From positions 2,561,057 to 2,625,056 of the forward strand of contig NW_006921534.1 of the NCBI RefSeq assembly GCF_000340215.1: a stretch of 64,000 bases of DNA, in the 5' to 3' direction. Of this stretch, positions 12,214 through 22,329 are shown one piece after another (within the stretch, counting starts at the first letter, position 1; every line of letters begins with the position of its first letter). The translations under genes were made by a program, and so were the position numbers. This stretch comes from Pseudocercospora fijiensis CIRAD86 (lineage: Eukaryota; Ascomycota; Dothideomycetes; Mycosphaerellales; Mycosphaerellaceae). Below the pieces are notes generated by a model. It worked only from the letters and a program-made list of their open reading frames with translations. It made no database searches and had not been told where the DNA came from.

Positions 12214-12418
12214 CGAAGAAAGGGAGGGATATTAGCTAGTAACCGGCCCTATACCTATAGGCTAGTTTTGAGCCTATATAAGAGGCCTCCTTCTACAGAG
12301 TAGATAGATTATTAACCTCGTATAGCACATTGTTTATGTCACACTTCTACAATGCCTATATTGCAGGGCTATAGTTATTAGCCTAAGCGACAGTCTCGTT
12401 ATCCTATCTTGCTAAACA
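12214..12418 (+). repeat. LTR (about 189 bp) with preceding polypurine tract
   Basis: CGAAGAAAGGGAGGGA (12,214-12,229) is a good polypurine tract. It is followed at 12,230 by TATTAGC, which fits a RIP-mutated TGTTAGC, and the block ends at GCTAAACA (12,418), giving short inverted LTR ends. Inside are a promoter-like GCCTATATAAGAGGCC (about 12,275) and CT-rich sequence. No second copy was found in the window, so it is a solo or truncated LTR. The tract on its left implies an element body to the left. Confidence 0.6.
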
Positions 12419-12510
12419 TAGCTGCCTATATTGCTATAGGTTATGTTACCCTCGGTAGCCTATACTATTGCTACAAGTAGTAGTAGTAGTGTTAGTTTCC
12501 GTCCTTTAAT

Positions 12511-12553
12511 AGCTAGTAGCGTAGCCGGCAGCGTAGCCGGCAGCGTAGCCGGC
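12511..12553 (+). repeat. 43-bp inverted repeat, left arm
   Basis: AGCTAGTAGC followed by tandem GTAGCCGGCAGC units. It is a perfect 43-bp inverted match to 13,129-13,171. Together the arms bracket the histone H3-like pseudogene in a cassette of 661 bp. Confidence 0.9.
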
Positions 12554-12586
12554 ATTCTTACTGTCTTTTTACTAATCCTTCTTTAG

Positions 12587-12903
12587 CCGTAGCCCTCTAT
12601 AAGATTCGGCAGTATTAGAAGAGTTCTTAGCTCCTAATCCGCAAAACTCCTTTCTAACGACTTGTTCGCGAAATTGCCTAGGATTATAGAACGGACCTTC
12701 GCTTCTAAGCCTCCGCGATAGGCGCCCTTTAAGAGGCTATAGAAGCCTACCTAGTTCGTATCTTCGAATATATGTTTCTCTTCTACCTCTTTTTGGACTA
12801 TGCTAATACTATTTTAGCGGTTAACCTTATAGCTATCTACGCGAAGCGTATAACGATTATAGACAAGGATTTTAAAGTACTCGATTAGATTCTAAAAGGC
12901 TAG
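12587..12903 (+). pseudogene. Histone H3-like pseudogene (histone-fold part), RIP-inactivated
   Basis: The frame reads as the core of histone H3 with stops exactly where H3 has Gln. After RQY come KSS, LLIRKTPF, RLVREIA, DYRTDLRF, ASAIGAL and EAIEAYLVRIFE, each separated by TAG/TAA, matching [20 protein letters not shown] and the blocks after it. A probable 56-bp intron follows FE (ATATGT, a decayed GTATGT, with branch GCTAATAC and TTTTAG). Then comes VNLIAIYAKRITIIDKDFKV, equivalent to the NLCAIHAKRVT...KDIQLA end of H3. Before the first codon, CTAAT...CTTTAG looks like a 3' splice site splitting the Thr codon of the TVAL motif. The N-terminal tail was not found. The C-terminus differs from the usual RRIRGERA and may be mutated or a variant. 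It lies between perfect 43-bp inverted repeats inside a transposon block, so it is either a captured gene or a duplicated gene hit by RIP. Confidence 0.85.
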
Positions 12904-13128
12904 AATGTCTACATTCGAGACGGTGCTAGGTAGGATAGATGTTCTAGTAGAAAGGATGTTCGTAGTATTATCTGTAAGCTTTTCTATATACGAAATAAGC
13001 CGCTATTATACGGCGCTATATACCGCGCTCTAAATACTCTCTAAGCATATATACATAGTATAGTATACTTTATTAGCCGTACGGAATAGAAGTCTCCTAA
13101 AATCCCGTTAGTACTAAGGAGTAAAAAG

Positions 13129-13171
13129 GCCGGCTACGCTGCCGGCTACGCTGCCGGCTACGCTACTAGCT
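13129..13171 (-). repeat. 43-bp inverted repeat, right arm
   Basis: GCCGGCTACGCT units ending CTACTAGCT; exact reverse complement of 12,511-12,553. It is preceded by GTACTAAGGAGTAAAAAGG. That sequence and part of the arm recur as a direct copy near 13,976-14,020. Confidence 0.9.
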
Positions 13172-13329
13172 ACGCTGCTAGGTTTTTTAAAGAACTAAAA
13201 GAAGATAGACATTCCGGTTGATTTGTATTAGTTTAGATTTTTATAAAAAGAAAATAGGGAAAAATAAGGAAGGTTAAAGAGCCTAATAGTTATAGTTATA
13301 GGCACTATCCCTGTTTTCTAGAGTATATT

Positions 13330-13767
13330 ATATACCTGCCTTCGCAACTCTACCTAATACTCCCTCTAAATATCCTTATACTCTACCTACTAAAAATTCA
13401 ACTAAGTACCTAAACCTATAGCTGCCTCTATATCTTTTACTATCTTCTATAGGTTGAAGGCCTCTTCTATAGCAGCCTCTACCTCCTTATATAATACGAA
13501 GTTACTACCTACCCTACCCTTTATATCTCCTAAATAACTAAGAGTTCTAAGGAACAAACTAGTATTCGGCCTTAGTATAGCGAGTAACTAGTAGAACGTT
13601 CTATAGAGCTGCCTTATAGCTCTTTTATATACTGTACCGATACCGAGGGAGGAGCTATCCTAGTACTTAATGTTATCGAATAGTTCGGTAGGAAAGTATA
13701 TAAACTTCTTAAGGAGGAGGACTTCTAGGGAAATCGATGAGTTCTGCCTAGATCTAGATAAAGACAT
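13330..13767 (-). pseudogene. Small RIP-decayed ORF, unrecognised
   Basis: It starts at ATG 13,767 (MSLSRSRQNSSISLEVLLLK) and reads about 145 codons with only a few stops, all of TAG type at Gln/Trp-like positions. Readable parts include FIYFPTELFDNIKY, GIGTVYKRAIRQLYRTFY and FVLYKEVEAAIEEAFNL. It is helical and charged, with no family recognised. A tRNA-promoter-like sequence lies immediately upstream. Confidence 0.45.
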
Positions 13768-13777
13768 TCTACTAAGC

Positions 13778-13855
13778 AGTTAGGGAATTGAACCGTAAAC
13801 GAAAGGATGAAATTTATATCTAAGGAGTATAGTTTCCGAACTAAACCATAATGCC
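13778..13855 (-). repeat. tRNA-like (SINE-type) promoter remnant
   Basis: On the minus strand TGGTTTAGTTCGG (plus coordinates 13,836-13,848) resembles a Pol III A box. GGTTCAATTCC (13,784-13,794) resembles the B box GGTTCRANTCC, 54 nt downstream of the A-box start. A T-arm with 4 of 5 pairs can be drawn, but no acceptor stem pairs, so this is not a working tRNA gene. Confidence 0.35.
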
Positions 13856-13975
13856 TTATATATATATATATATACTTTTAATTAGTTAGTGCCCTTAGCT
13901 AATTGTCTATAGATTTAAGGTTATATAAGTACCTTTATACAACTACGTAGCCTAAGTAGGATTCGAAAATTCTAT

Positions 13976-14025
13976 AAGTACTAAGGACTAAAAATGCCGG
14001 CTACGCTACCGGCTACACTACTAAG
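13976..14025 (+). repeat. Extra copy of the cassette's right-end repeat
   Basis: AAGTACTAAGGACTAAAAAT followed by GCCGGCTACGCTACCGGCTA repeats the sequence at 13,110-13,145 with few transitions. It shows that the GTAGCCGGC repeat exists outside the H3 cassette. Confidence 0.75.
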
Positions 14026-14459
14026 TCTTACAAAGGGCTTGCTTAAAGCTACGTATACATTCGTACACTTCTTAAAAACCGATAAATTATATAGTTCGAA
14101 CTAGCTACTTATATAGTTGCTTAGCAAACCAACCTAAACCAAACTAGAGTTTCGGCTTAGCAAACTAAACTAAACTAACCCGAACTACTACAAGGTCTAG
14201 ATATAGGTTTCGAATACCGATAGACGTAGACTTCCGGGCTATCTTATACAGAACCTATAAATTCTAGAAGTTGTTTTCCTCGCTTATCGCTTTACTTCGA
14301 AAGTTTGTTTTAAGGTTCGCGTATATACGCTACCGTTAGTCGCGCAAAAGCGCGTAGAAGCTCGGACCCTACCGCGAAGTAACCTTTTGCCGTCCGCCTT
14401 CGCGTAACAATTACTATATATATAATAATATACTATAAGTCGGCGGTATACCGTTGCTA
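14026..14459. other. RIP-mutated spacer
   Basis: No ORF or RNA gene is recognisable. A short CTAAAC-like repeat occurs near 14,115-14,180. It leads into the next decayed ORF, whose start is not definable. Confidence 0.5.
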
Positions 14460-14649
14460 CTATAAGTATCTTAGTAATATCCGCACTCGATATCGACTAC
14501 GCCCTACCGGCTTACCGCGCTATTTATAGTAAGCGATCCTAACCTCCTACGCTAGCGTAAGTAGAGCGGTATATTCGATATATTACTGTCGCCGCGCGAC
14601 GACGACAACCCTAGTAAAGGATAAGGACAGCCGCGTCCTATATCTACTA

Positions 14650-14985
14650 ATAGTAAAGAATAGCAGCCTATTACTAAAAATAGTAAAGAATAGCAGCCTA
14701 TTGCTAAGGAAGATAAAGAATAGTAGCCTATTACTAAAAATAGTAAAGAATAGCAGCCTATTACTAAGGAAGATAAAGAATAGTAGCCTATTACTAAAAA
14801 TAGTAAAGAATAGCAGCCTATTACTAAGGAGGATAAAGAATAGTAGCCTATTGCTAAAAATAGTAAAGAATAGTAGCCTATTACTAAAAATAGTAAAAAA
14901 TAGTAGCCTATTACTAAGAAGGATAAAGAAGAACAGCCTAGTGCTAAGAATAGAGAAGAACGACAGTCTATAACTAGAAATGCTA
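14650..14985 (+). repeat. 30-bp coding minisatellite, about 11 copies
   Basis: Unit close to AATAGTAAAGAATAGCAGCC plus TATTACTAAA, alternating with a version containing GAAGATAAAGAATAGTAG. In the long ORF's frame the TAG codons are former Gln, giving a ten-residue repeat ending KEQQPI. Confidence 0.9.
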
Positions 14986-17414
14986 AGGAATAAGAACAGC
15001 CCGTAGAGGCTAGGGAGTAAGAGTAGGATACCTATACGGACTTAGGAAGCAAGTCTAAGTCTACTAGTGCGCCCTAAGACGTCGGCGACCTAATAGAGGA
15101 AGTCGTTTAGTCGACTAAAGACGATAATTATACTAGCGAAAACGACGGAGACGTCGGCGACTCGATAGAAGACGTCGTTTAGTCGATTAAAGACGATAAC
15201 TACGCTAACGAAGAGGTCGACGAAGTCGTCGATAAAAAAGAAGCCGCTAAGCGAGCGCGTAAGAAGAAAAGGGACGAGAAAATAAAGAACGCTATACTAC
15301 TATATAAGAAAGGCGAACTTCTAAGAATTCCCTACCCGGATATAAAGCCTAACTTCTCCGATATGTTTCTCTATATCGATAGAGCCGGCCTGCCTCTTAA
15401 CGCTATTTTAGATATTCCGATAGCGATAGCGCGCACCCTAAATAATATAGTCGGCCGTAATAGCTCGCTCTTCTACGAAATCGCTATAAATAAGAGGCTA
15501 TACGGCGTAGAGCCCTTCTTACCTAACGCCCCGGCCTACGTATTACGCTAGATAGCCTTTAGTATATAGAGGAGCGAGTGTACTCTTACCGGACAATTCT
15601 AGGACTTAATCGGCGCCTAAGGAGCCTACCTCTACGATACCTAATAGTATAGTTAGGATAAGTCCGCCGAGCTATTCTATAAGACCTATAACTGTTTCGG
15701 TAGGGAAAAACTCGACGTTTTAGAAGAAAAGCTTATAAAGGAGGGCGCAATTAACCGCAAAGCCTTAGTCTATCGCAAGTAGGCTAAAGAAGAGGGTTAG
15801 AAGGTAAAGCTACCCGTTAAGGCTCTATAGATTAAAACCGAGACTAACGACTAGAAGGCCGCCTACTTTAACTAGGTTAAGAAGGCTTAGACTAAGCAAG
15901 CAAAGTAGTATAAGAGAAAATTCAAAGGCCGCAATAAGGAGCTAGGGCTCGATATCTATAACTACTACGAGTAGGTAGATTTAAAGAACTTCGTCGATAA
16001 GTATAACTTCGACGCCGACGAAGACAAGCCTATAAACGCCCGGAAGAACGCTATTTTAGGCGCTCGCGCTATAATACGAACGTCCGATAGCTAAAGTATC
16101 TTGCCTAAAGAATTGCGCCGATATCTTACGTCTATCTAGCCTTATTATTTCGACCTACTTCTATATAAAAACGCGCTCGTCGACTCCGATAACGTATATA
16201 GATCTATTAAGTATACTAACTAGAAGTATATCCCGGCCGGAGAACCGCCTAAAGCAATCTATAAGAAGACCGGCGAGCTCTATCCTCTATAATAGATACA
16301 GAATTACAAAGAAGGCCTAGCGAACCCGAAATTTAGCGTAGACGCCCGTTCGTAGGAGTAGGCTATAGCGGGCGAACCTCTTGTCTATAATATTAAATAC
16401 GATACCTTTAGCAGCGACGACTCTATTCTATATAAGGTACGTAAGCCGGAGGATATCGCGATGCCTACGTACAAGGTTCTATTCTATAGCCGAAACGCGA
16501 AATACGCCGACCTCTTTAAGGAGCTCTATTAAGAGAAGATATCCGAAACGGCGCTAGCCTACGTCGCCCTAGCGTACTAGACAACCGAAGGCTAGACCTA
16601 CCTTAAGACATATAAGGAGGCTAAAAACTGCTTTATCGGACTTTTCTCCGATAGTATTAGCCTACTACTAAACGCCGAAAGCGAGCCTAGTAGGATCGCG
16701 GAGTACCTTAAGGCTATCTTCGATATAACCGGCGAGAAGTGCCCCGATACCCTAGACTAGTCGAAGCCCGCCGTACTTAAGGGTAAGCTCCTATTAATAT
16801 AGCGATCTACGTATATATAGCTAATCGCCAAACTCGCTAAAAATCAGATATAGTAGTTAGTCTAGGGCGACATCGAATAAGATTTCCGCTGTATAATCTA
16901 AAATTTCTAGCTATAGCTAGGACGGTTCCCTCTAGGCCTACGCGCGTTACTAATAGACTTAATATTTAGTCTCGTACCGGCTACTAAGGGCCTTATCTTC
17001 TAGGACATTCCCCTAACCTACTATACGCTAAAATCCCGAGAGGTAACAACCGAGGGAGGCGTACGGCTAGAGACACTACCCTTCCCTTTGTATATAAAGG
17101 AAAAGGAAAAGCTTAAAGCTAAAGTGTCGAAGAAATTAGACGCAATCGAGTAGAAGCACCGCGAGGAGAAGAAAGCTAGCGAGGCCGCCGTAAAGGCCGC
17201 TAAAGTAGAAGCAAAAGCGGCTAAGCGCAAACTACTAGCGGCCGCTAAGGAAACTTAGCCTAAGAAGCGTAAAGTACCTACCGCCGACGAGGCGCCGACT
17301 CTAAAGAAGCTAAAATCTATAATAGTAACTACGACTATAGTAGCTAAATCTCCGTATACGAGGGCAAAGCGGATTGCCGCCGCTAAAGACAAGGCTACGT
17401 AGACTACTACGTAG

Positions 17415-17648
17415 GACCCTTCGTCTACCTAGCTAGAATAGTTAGGTACTAGCAAAGCCTCTAGTAAGGGGAAATTAGCTAGGAAGGCTAAGACAAGCAC
17501 CGCGGATCCGCCGATCGACGCGCGCGACTAAGACCCTTCGTCTACCTAGCTAGAATAGTTAGGTACTAGGAAAGCCTCTAGTAAGCGAAAATTAGCTAGG
17601 AAGGCTAAGATAAGCACCGCGGATCCTCTAATCGACGCGCGCGACCCG
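17415..17648 (+). repeat. Two direct 117-bp repeats inside the long ORF
   Basis: GACCCTTCGTCTACCTAGCT begins at 17,415 and again at 17,532. The copies extend to the GACGCGCGCGAC segment and differ at only a few positions. Each codes 39 residues, including ASSK.KLARKAK. Confidence 0.85.
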
Positions 17649-19680
17649 CCTATACTAGGAGATAGCGGTATTGCTCCGAGGGGCCTCTTTATAGACCTAA
17701 CGTTCTAGCTTCTATTCGGGCGCTATAGATTTGTACGCCTGTTCGACGTTTTACGTAAGGCTTATAGCGGCCGAACCCTCTATAGCGACGGTCTACGTCT
17801 ATCTAAGACCTAGGAAATAGATTTCGTTCGTCGCGTAGCGAGTATAACGGAACTTATAATAGAGGTAGGATACGTAATTATCGTAATATTCCCTAACTAA
17901 GAGTAGCAATAGTATCTAAACTATATCGTAGAGATAGCGAGGAAGTTTAACTATAACTGTTTTAACGCCTACTTCGATACTATAGAGCTAGCTAAGAAGA
18001 TACGATCGTTTATAGCGGGATTAAAGAACGACGAAGGCTTTCCCTAAAAGGAATATCTTCGGGATATTCCCGTATCCGAGAGAGCCGTAGATATAAAGAT
18101 TTTCGGCGACTAGTCGGTATATATACTTAGCTATTCCCTATAATAGATTAAGGAAACAGTCGAAGGCGGTTAGACCGACCTCCTAGCCCTAATAGACGAT
18201 TTCCTAATAGTAGCAGTTCCTATACTACTAAAGGCGGCGGTATTGCGGTACTAGATATAGGTAGTTATTCTCCTACGTATTAACGACAAGACTAGAAAAA
18301 TCCTTTATATCGGATTCTATAAGTACGACAAGTAGGCTAAGTAGCTAATCCGCTTCCTAGATAGGGAACTTAAGGAAAACGCCGGCTAGGTAGGCGTCTC
18401 TAATAGGCGTAGCTATATTATATCTACTAAGGAGATGCCCGCTATATCTTAATCCGACCCCTATAAGATAGCGAGTATAAGAATCTTAGTAGGACTAGAC
18501 AGCTTAGATAAAGGCAAAGGCAATCCTAGCGCCGCTATAGTCGTCGTCCCTATAGCTAGTACCTCTAGCGCCTCCGGCGCCGCTACCGCCGATAAGGGCA
18601 CCGCTATAACTACTAACCCTATGTCTATTACTAATATAGACAAGACCGAATCCTAACTTCCTATTAATATCCTCCGCGATAAAGGCTAGAGCAGTTTATT
18701 CGTCTAGATCGCCCTAGCTAGGCTTACTAGGAAATAGTAGCTAGGAAGCGAGCCGGAAGAGCTAGAAATGTTCGTAGGAGTCCTCGCCTATATAGTCGTA
18801 GTAGCAACAAAGGAATAGAATTACGTTAAAAACCGGGAGTCTTGCGAGCAGTTATTAGAAGACAAGAAGGTCTTATATAACTACGCTATATCTATTATAA
18901 AGAAATTCCTCGAAGCCTATAACGCCCTTTCTAAGGAAATCCGCGACGACATTGTAGCCTACGCTAAAGACAATATCGACTAGGATAACGAGAATTTAGA
19001 AGAATAGAACGGAAAGCTTAACAATATAGACGACGTTGTTAACTATATACTAGAACTCTCCTATTTCTAGAATACGGACGGTATAGTTAAGGAAGACGTA
19101 GAATAGTCTATCCTACGTCTACTATAGGCGATAGACGCGATCTAACGCTCTAATACTAAAGCCAATTCCGAGAAAGCCGCGATTCGGGCAATATAGGAAT
19201 TGCTATAAGACTAGGCTACTAGACTTACCTACGACTCTCTTACGGACATTATAGCCGAGCTCGCTAAATTAATCTAGTTAGGAAAAGACGAAGACCGCGC
19301 CGATATTAGTATATTTATCGCTACCGCCTTTAACGCTCTATACGTCTAGTATAGGAAGAGGGCTATTAGATTCCTAGAGCGCCGGCTATCGGCCGAAGGC
19401 TTAGAATTAGTAACCTAAAGCTACTCGATTACAGCCGAGTAGGCGACGCGCAACGCGTAAGTTATTAAAACCTAGGCGGAAATGTAGTAGACGAGTACGA
19501 GAATACGGCAGCATTATTAGTCTACTATATATATAGTCTACGTAGTCGTAGACATTTCGCGACTAGGGGATTTTGTTACAAAGCTAGAGGGAAAGGGATA
19601 CCTAGCGGCTACTACTAGCCGCCTACTATAGGTATATACTTCCTCTATAGCTAGATAGATATAATATAAATTAACACACT

Positions 19681-20750
19681 TTAAAACTACGTTTCGAACT
19701 ATAACACAAATACACGTATCTAAGCTACTAGCGGGTTAGCGGTTTAAAGGCCGGTCGTAGCCTCTTTACCTATCTTAAGAATACTAGATACTCTATAGCA
19801 CTTAATAGACTACTAGAGGCAAACACCTACTTAGTAACTAACTCGTATAGCTTCTCGTACTTAGTAGGCGTTATTTTATCGACAAAGCCTAATATACCGA
19901 CGAGAACGACCTTCTTACGTACTAGACGAGCGATTTCCTCGATATCTAGGTCTTTAGCCGGTCTAGTTAGCTCTAGTACTAGCGACTTAGTTTCTACTAC
20001 TTCGTCTATTAATTAAGATTAATATTGCGGCTATAAGCTCTCTAGTAATAAGTTACACTTTAATAAGTAATCGATTACTCGAAGACGCTTATTTAATACC
20101 TACGAGTCGCTATAATAGTTATATTCGATAACAGCGTATTACTTGCTATTTAAACGGTCTCTCGATACCTCGCGCTAGTAAGGATCTTCTATACGCTTCC
20201 GCTTACTAAGAACATAATATACTAGAGTTACAGTTAGAGTTAATAGACTATTAATAGCAGTAAATAGTAACTACTAGCTTATAGAGAGGTTGTCGGATAT
20301 ATTAAAAACGATAGAGTAATTAGTAATAGATTAAGGACAAAACGACTAATAATAAAAGGAGGAACTTAATAGTCTATTTATACGTATTCTACTACAAAAC
20401 ATCCTCTATTATATACCTTTTAGTACGGACTTCTTTATCCGTAATCGCGGTCTTTATATAAGCGAGTTCTCGTTAGTATTCGTTATTTCCTAGTCCGGTA
20501 TACTTGCTAGATCTAATAAGCTTATAGCCCTTTCTTTAACTATTACATTTATATAGAAGATCGCTTATATTTGCGATAATAATACGAAAGAACGCGAGTA
20601 GACGCGTTCTCGAAGTAATATAGATAAGGGCTCGAAGAAATCTCTATAGCGCTAGTATCTCGAAGATCGGCTACCTAGTAGCCGGGCGGCAAACTAGCTA
20701 TTCTAGCCACTATTCCGAGTACTTATTACTAATCTTATATTCACCTACGT
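19681..20750. other. RIP-mutated tail of the first repeat island
   Basis: Mostly unrecognisable. On the minus strand about 19,740-19,975 reads RPAKDLDIEEIARLVRKKVV then GILGFVDKITPTKYEKLYEL with one stop at a Gln-like codon; the family is unknown. RIP composition fades between 20,700 and 20,780. Confidence 0.45.
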
Positions 20751-20781
20751 GTTCATAAGACAGGCGCTAAAGGGGTCTATA

Positions 20782-20803
20782 ATCACCGTATAATAACGGT
20801 GAT
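20782..20803. repeat. Perfect 8-bp hairpin
   Basis: ATCACCGT and ACGGTGAT are separated by six bases at the border between RIP-mutated and normal DNA. Function unknown; it may mark an element end or arise by chance. Confidence 0.5.
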
Positions 20804-21219
20804 GTTCACGGCCGTGCCATTGTGTACAATATCTCTAGGAAGAGCAACTTAAGCGACTGCAAGCACCACGTTGTTGCACTGCCTGTAATACATCCGCGCA
20901 TGCTCAGCCAGAGCACTGGCTAAGCTGTCTTCACTCTGATATCTCTCGCTGCTAATGCAAGATGCGTATGTGTACAGGTAATCCCATCCGTTCACCTGAG
21001 AATTCCGACCGAGACTCTTGCAGCTATCCAGATCATCTTGATGTGGAGCACCACAAGCAGAAAGACACTTCGTGCCTTCACAACTTTAGATGCGAGATGG
21101 TAGCGCCAAAGCGTTTACGTAAGGGTGTCAATCGTAAGCACCTTCCCTTTACGATCACTTCTCTCAATTCATGATCGCAAGACAGATTGTCAAATAGCTG
21201 CATCAATCAACATCTAAAC
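20804..21219. other. Single-copy spacer upstream of the SDR pseudogene
   Basis: Normal composition with CpA and TpG present. It presumably contained the SDR promoter. A 70-codon open frame (20,962-21,174) has no recognisable features. Confidence 0.4.
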
Positions 21220-21863
21220 ATGTCATTTCTTGCAATCGAAGGCTTGCACGCCTTCGTCACCGGTGCTCAGGGAGGCATAGGAAGCGCCATCGTGAAAGAG
21301 CTCGTCGGTAAGAAAGTCCACGAGGAACAAGATATCATGCTAACCCTATCGCAGCCAATGGATGCAAGGTGACCGCTCACGATCTCCGGGCAGCCAAACC
21401 CGCATCCGACAACCCCAATATCTTCCACGTTCAAGGTGATATATCCGACGAAGACTCCATCTCCACATGCATCCAGCAAGCCGTCACCCATTTCGGACCC
21501 ATGAATATTCTATGTGCGAATGCTGGCATCACTAATGAGCAGAGCCATCCAAATATCTGGGAGGTACCTCTCGAGACCTGGGAGAACGTCTACCGCGTGA
21601 ACGTACGGGGATGTTTCCTGTCAATCAAGCACTTTCTCCGGCAAGCTATACAAGCCCAGGCGCAGACGGGCCGAGAACTCTCCAATCTAGCCATTGTAGT
21701 GACTGGGAGTGAATGTGGCAAGTTTGGTCAAGCAGGTCATGCAGAGTACGCGAGCGGCAAAGCTGGCTTGCAGTATGGGCTTGTGCCTACGGTGAAGAAT
21801 GAGATTGTGAGGGTGAATTCTATGGCGAGGATCAATGCTGTAGCTCCGGGGTTTCAAAGCTGA
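21220..21863 (+). pseudogene. Short-chain dehydrogenase/reductase, 3'-truncated
   Basis: NAD(P)-dependent SDR of the classical fold. The start ATG at 21,220 gives MSFLAIEGLHAFVTGAQGGI, with the cofactor motif TGAQGGIG. Exon 1 ends at 21,307. A 47-bp intron (21,308-21,354; GTAAGA, branch GCTAAC, CGCAG) joins ...KELV to ANGCKVTAHDL. Later motifs are the NAG motif (LCANAGI), the active-site Ser region (VVTGSECG), catalytic YASGK and NAVAPG. Right after NAVAPGF the frame meets TGA (21,861), where a normal SDR would run on for about 60 residues. From 21,856 the sequence instead encodes polysaccharide deacetylase in another frame. This part is not RIP-mutated, so loss came by deletion or rearrangement. 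The substrate cannot be told. Confidence 0.85.
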
Positions 21864-22140
21864 AGCTAAGGCTGCGGATTGGATGCATCCTTCGCCCGAC
21901 TGGATGAAGTTGCCCATGTCGCAATTGGTCGAGATACCTGGGAATTGGTATGCAGAAGACATGACGCCTTTGCAGTTCTTTCCGGATACGCCGAATAGTG
22001 CTGGGTATGTGGATGTGAGGGTGGTTGAGAATATGTGGAAGGATAGGTTTGAGTGGTTGAGGAAGGAGGTGAAGGAGGGAAGGTAGTTGTTCTATCATCA
22101 TACATCCTGGTACAAGTGGGATGGCGCATGTGATTGGGAT
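21856..22140 (+). pseudogene. Polysaccharide deacetylase, 5'-truncated, front fragment
   Basis: This fragment belongs to the fungal polysaccharide deacetylase family (NodB-like; chitin or related N-acetyl substrates). It reads KAEAKAADWMHPSPDWMKLP, then LVEIPGNWYAEDMTPLQFF, PNSAGYVDVRVVENMWKDRF and EWLRKEVKEG. After one extra base near 22,081 the next frame gives SCSIIIHPGTSGMAHVIG, where HPGTSG fits the family's conserved HPDxSG block. The N-terminal half with the metal-binding motifs is absent, replaced by the truncated SDR. The reading frame is cut at 22,140 within ...GGGAT and resumes at 36,610 (MVERFLRWLQSF). Family assignment is by recollection of conserved blocks. Confidence 0.7.
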
Positions 22141-22329
22141 CCCCTTGGTTAACTCGTTGCTGGTCGGCGTTCGTCGGGTAAACAGGGATCAACCCCTATA
22201 GTGTCTACATAGTTAGCATATAGAAGCCGCTCTGTAGGTGAATAGATAAGGCTCAATTAGACTCGCTTGTAACAGCGCTTTGCCTCTTCTAGTCGCCGCC
22301 GCTCTCGGAGACTAAATTCTAACTCTTAA

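Larger units (their letters stand above)
14460..19680 (+). pseudogene. Very long RIP-decayed ORF with Gln-rich repeats, unknown family
   Basis: One frame is readable for roughly 1,700 codons with stops at Gln/Trp positions; there is possibly more than one ORF, since a genuine-looking stop lies near 18,655. It contains: (a) 14,650-14,985, about eleven 30-bp units coding TKNSKEQQPI/TKEDKEQQPI; (b) an acidic region, then Lys/Arg-rich KEAAKRARKKKRDEKIKN; (c) a long intact stretch, DMFLYIDRAGLPLNAILDIP through KRLYGVEPFLPNAPAYVLR (15,361-15,549); (d) a coiled-coil-like Ala/Lys stretch at 17,090-17,260 ending PKKRKVP, a classical nuclear-localisation-type motif; (e) two direct 117-bp repeats (17,415 and 17,532); (f) globular-looking segments such as YSDGLRLSKT and KILYIGFYKYDK. 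No transposase signature was recognised. It is probably a large element-borne protein. Confidence 0.55.

Noticed and set aside
13778..13855. Functional tRNA gene
   Set aside because: Only A/B-box-like sequences and a partial T-arm; no acceptor stem or credible anticodon arm.
14701..14973. Apparent small protein of repeated KNSSLLLKIV units
   Set aside because: This is the wrong frame of the 30-bp coding repeat; the frame consistent with the long ORF gives the KEQQPI repeat with RIP stops.
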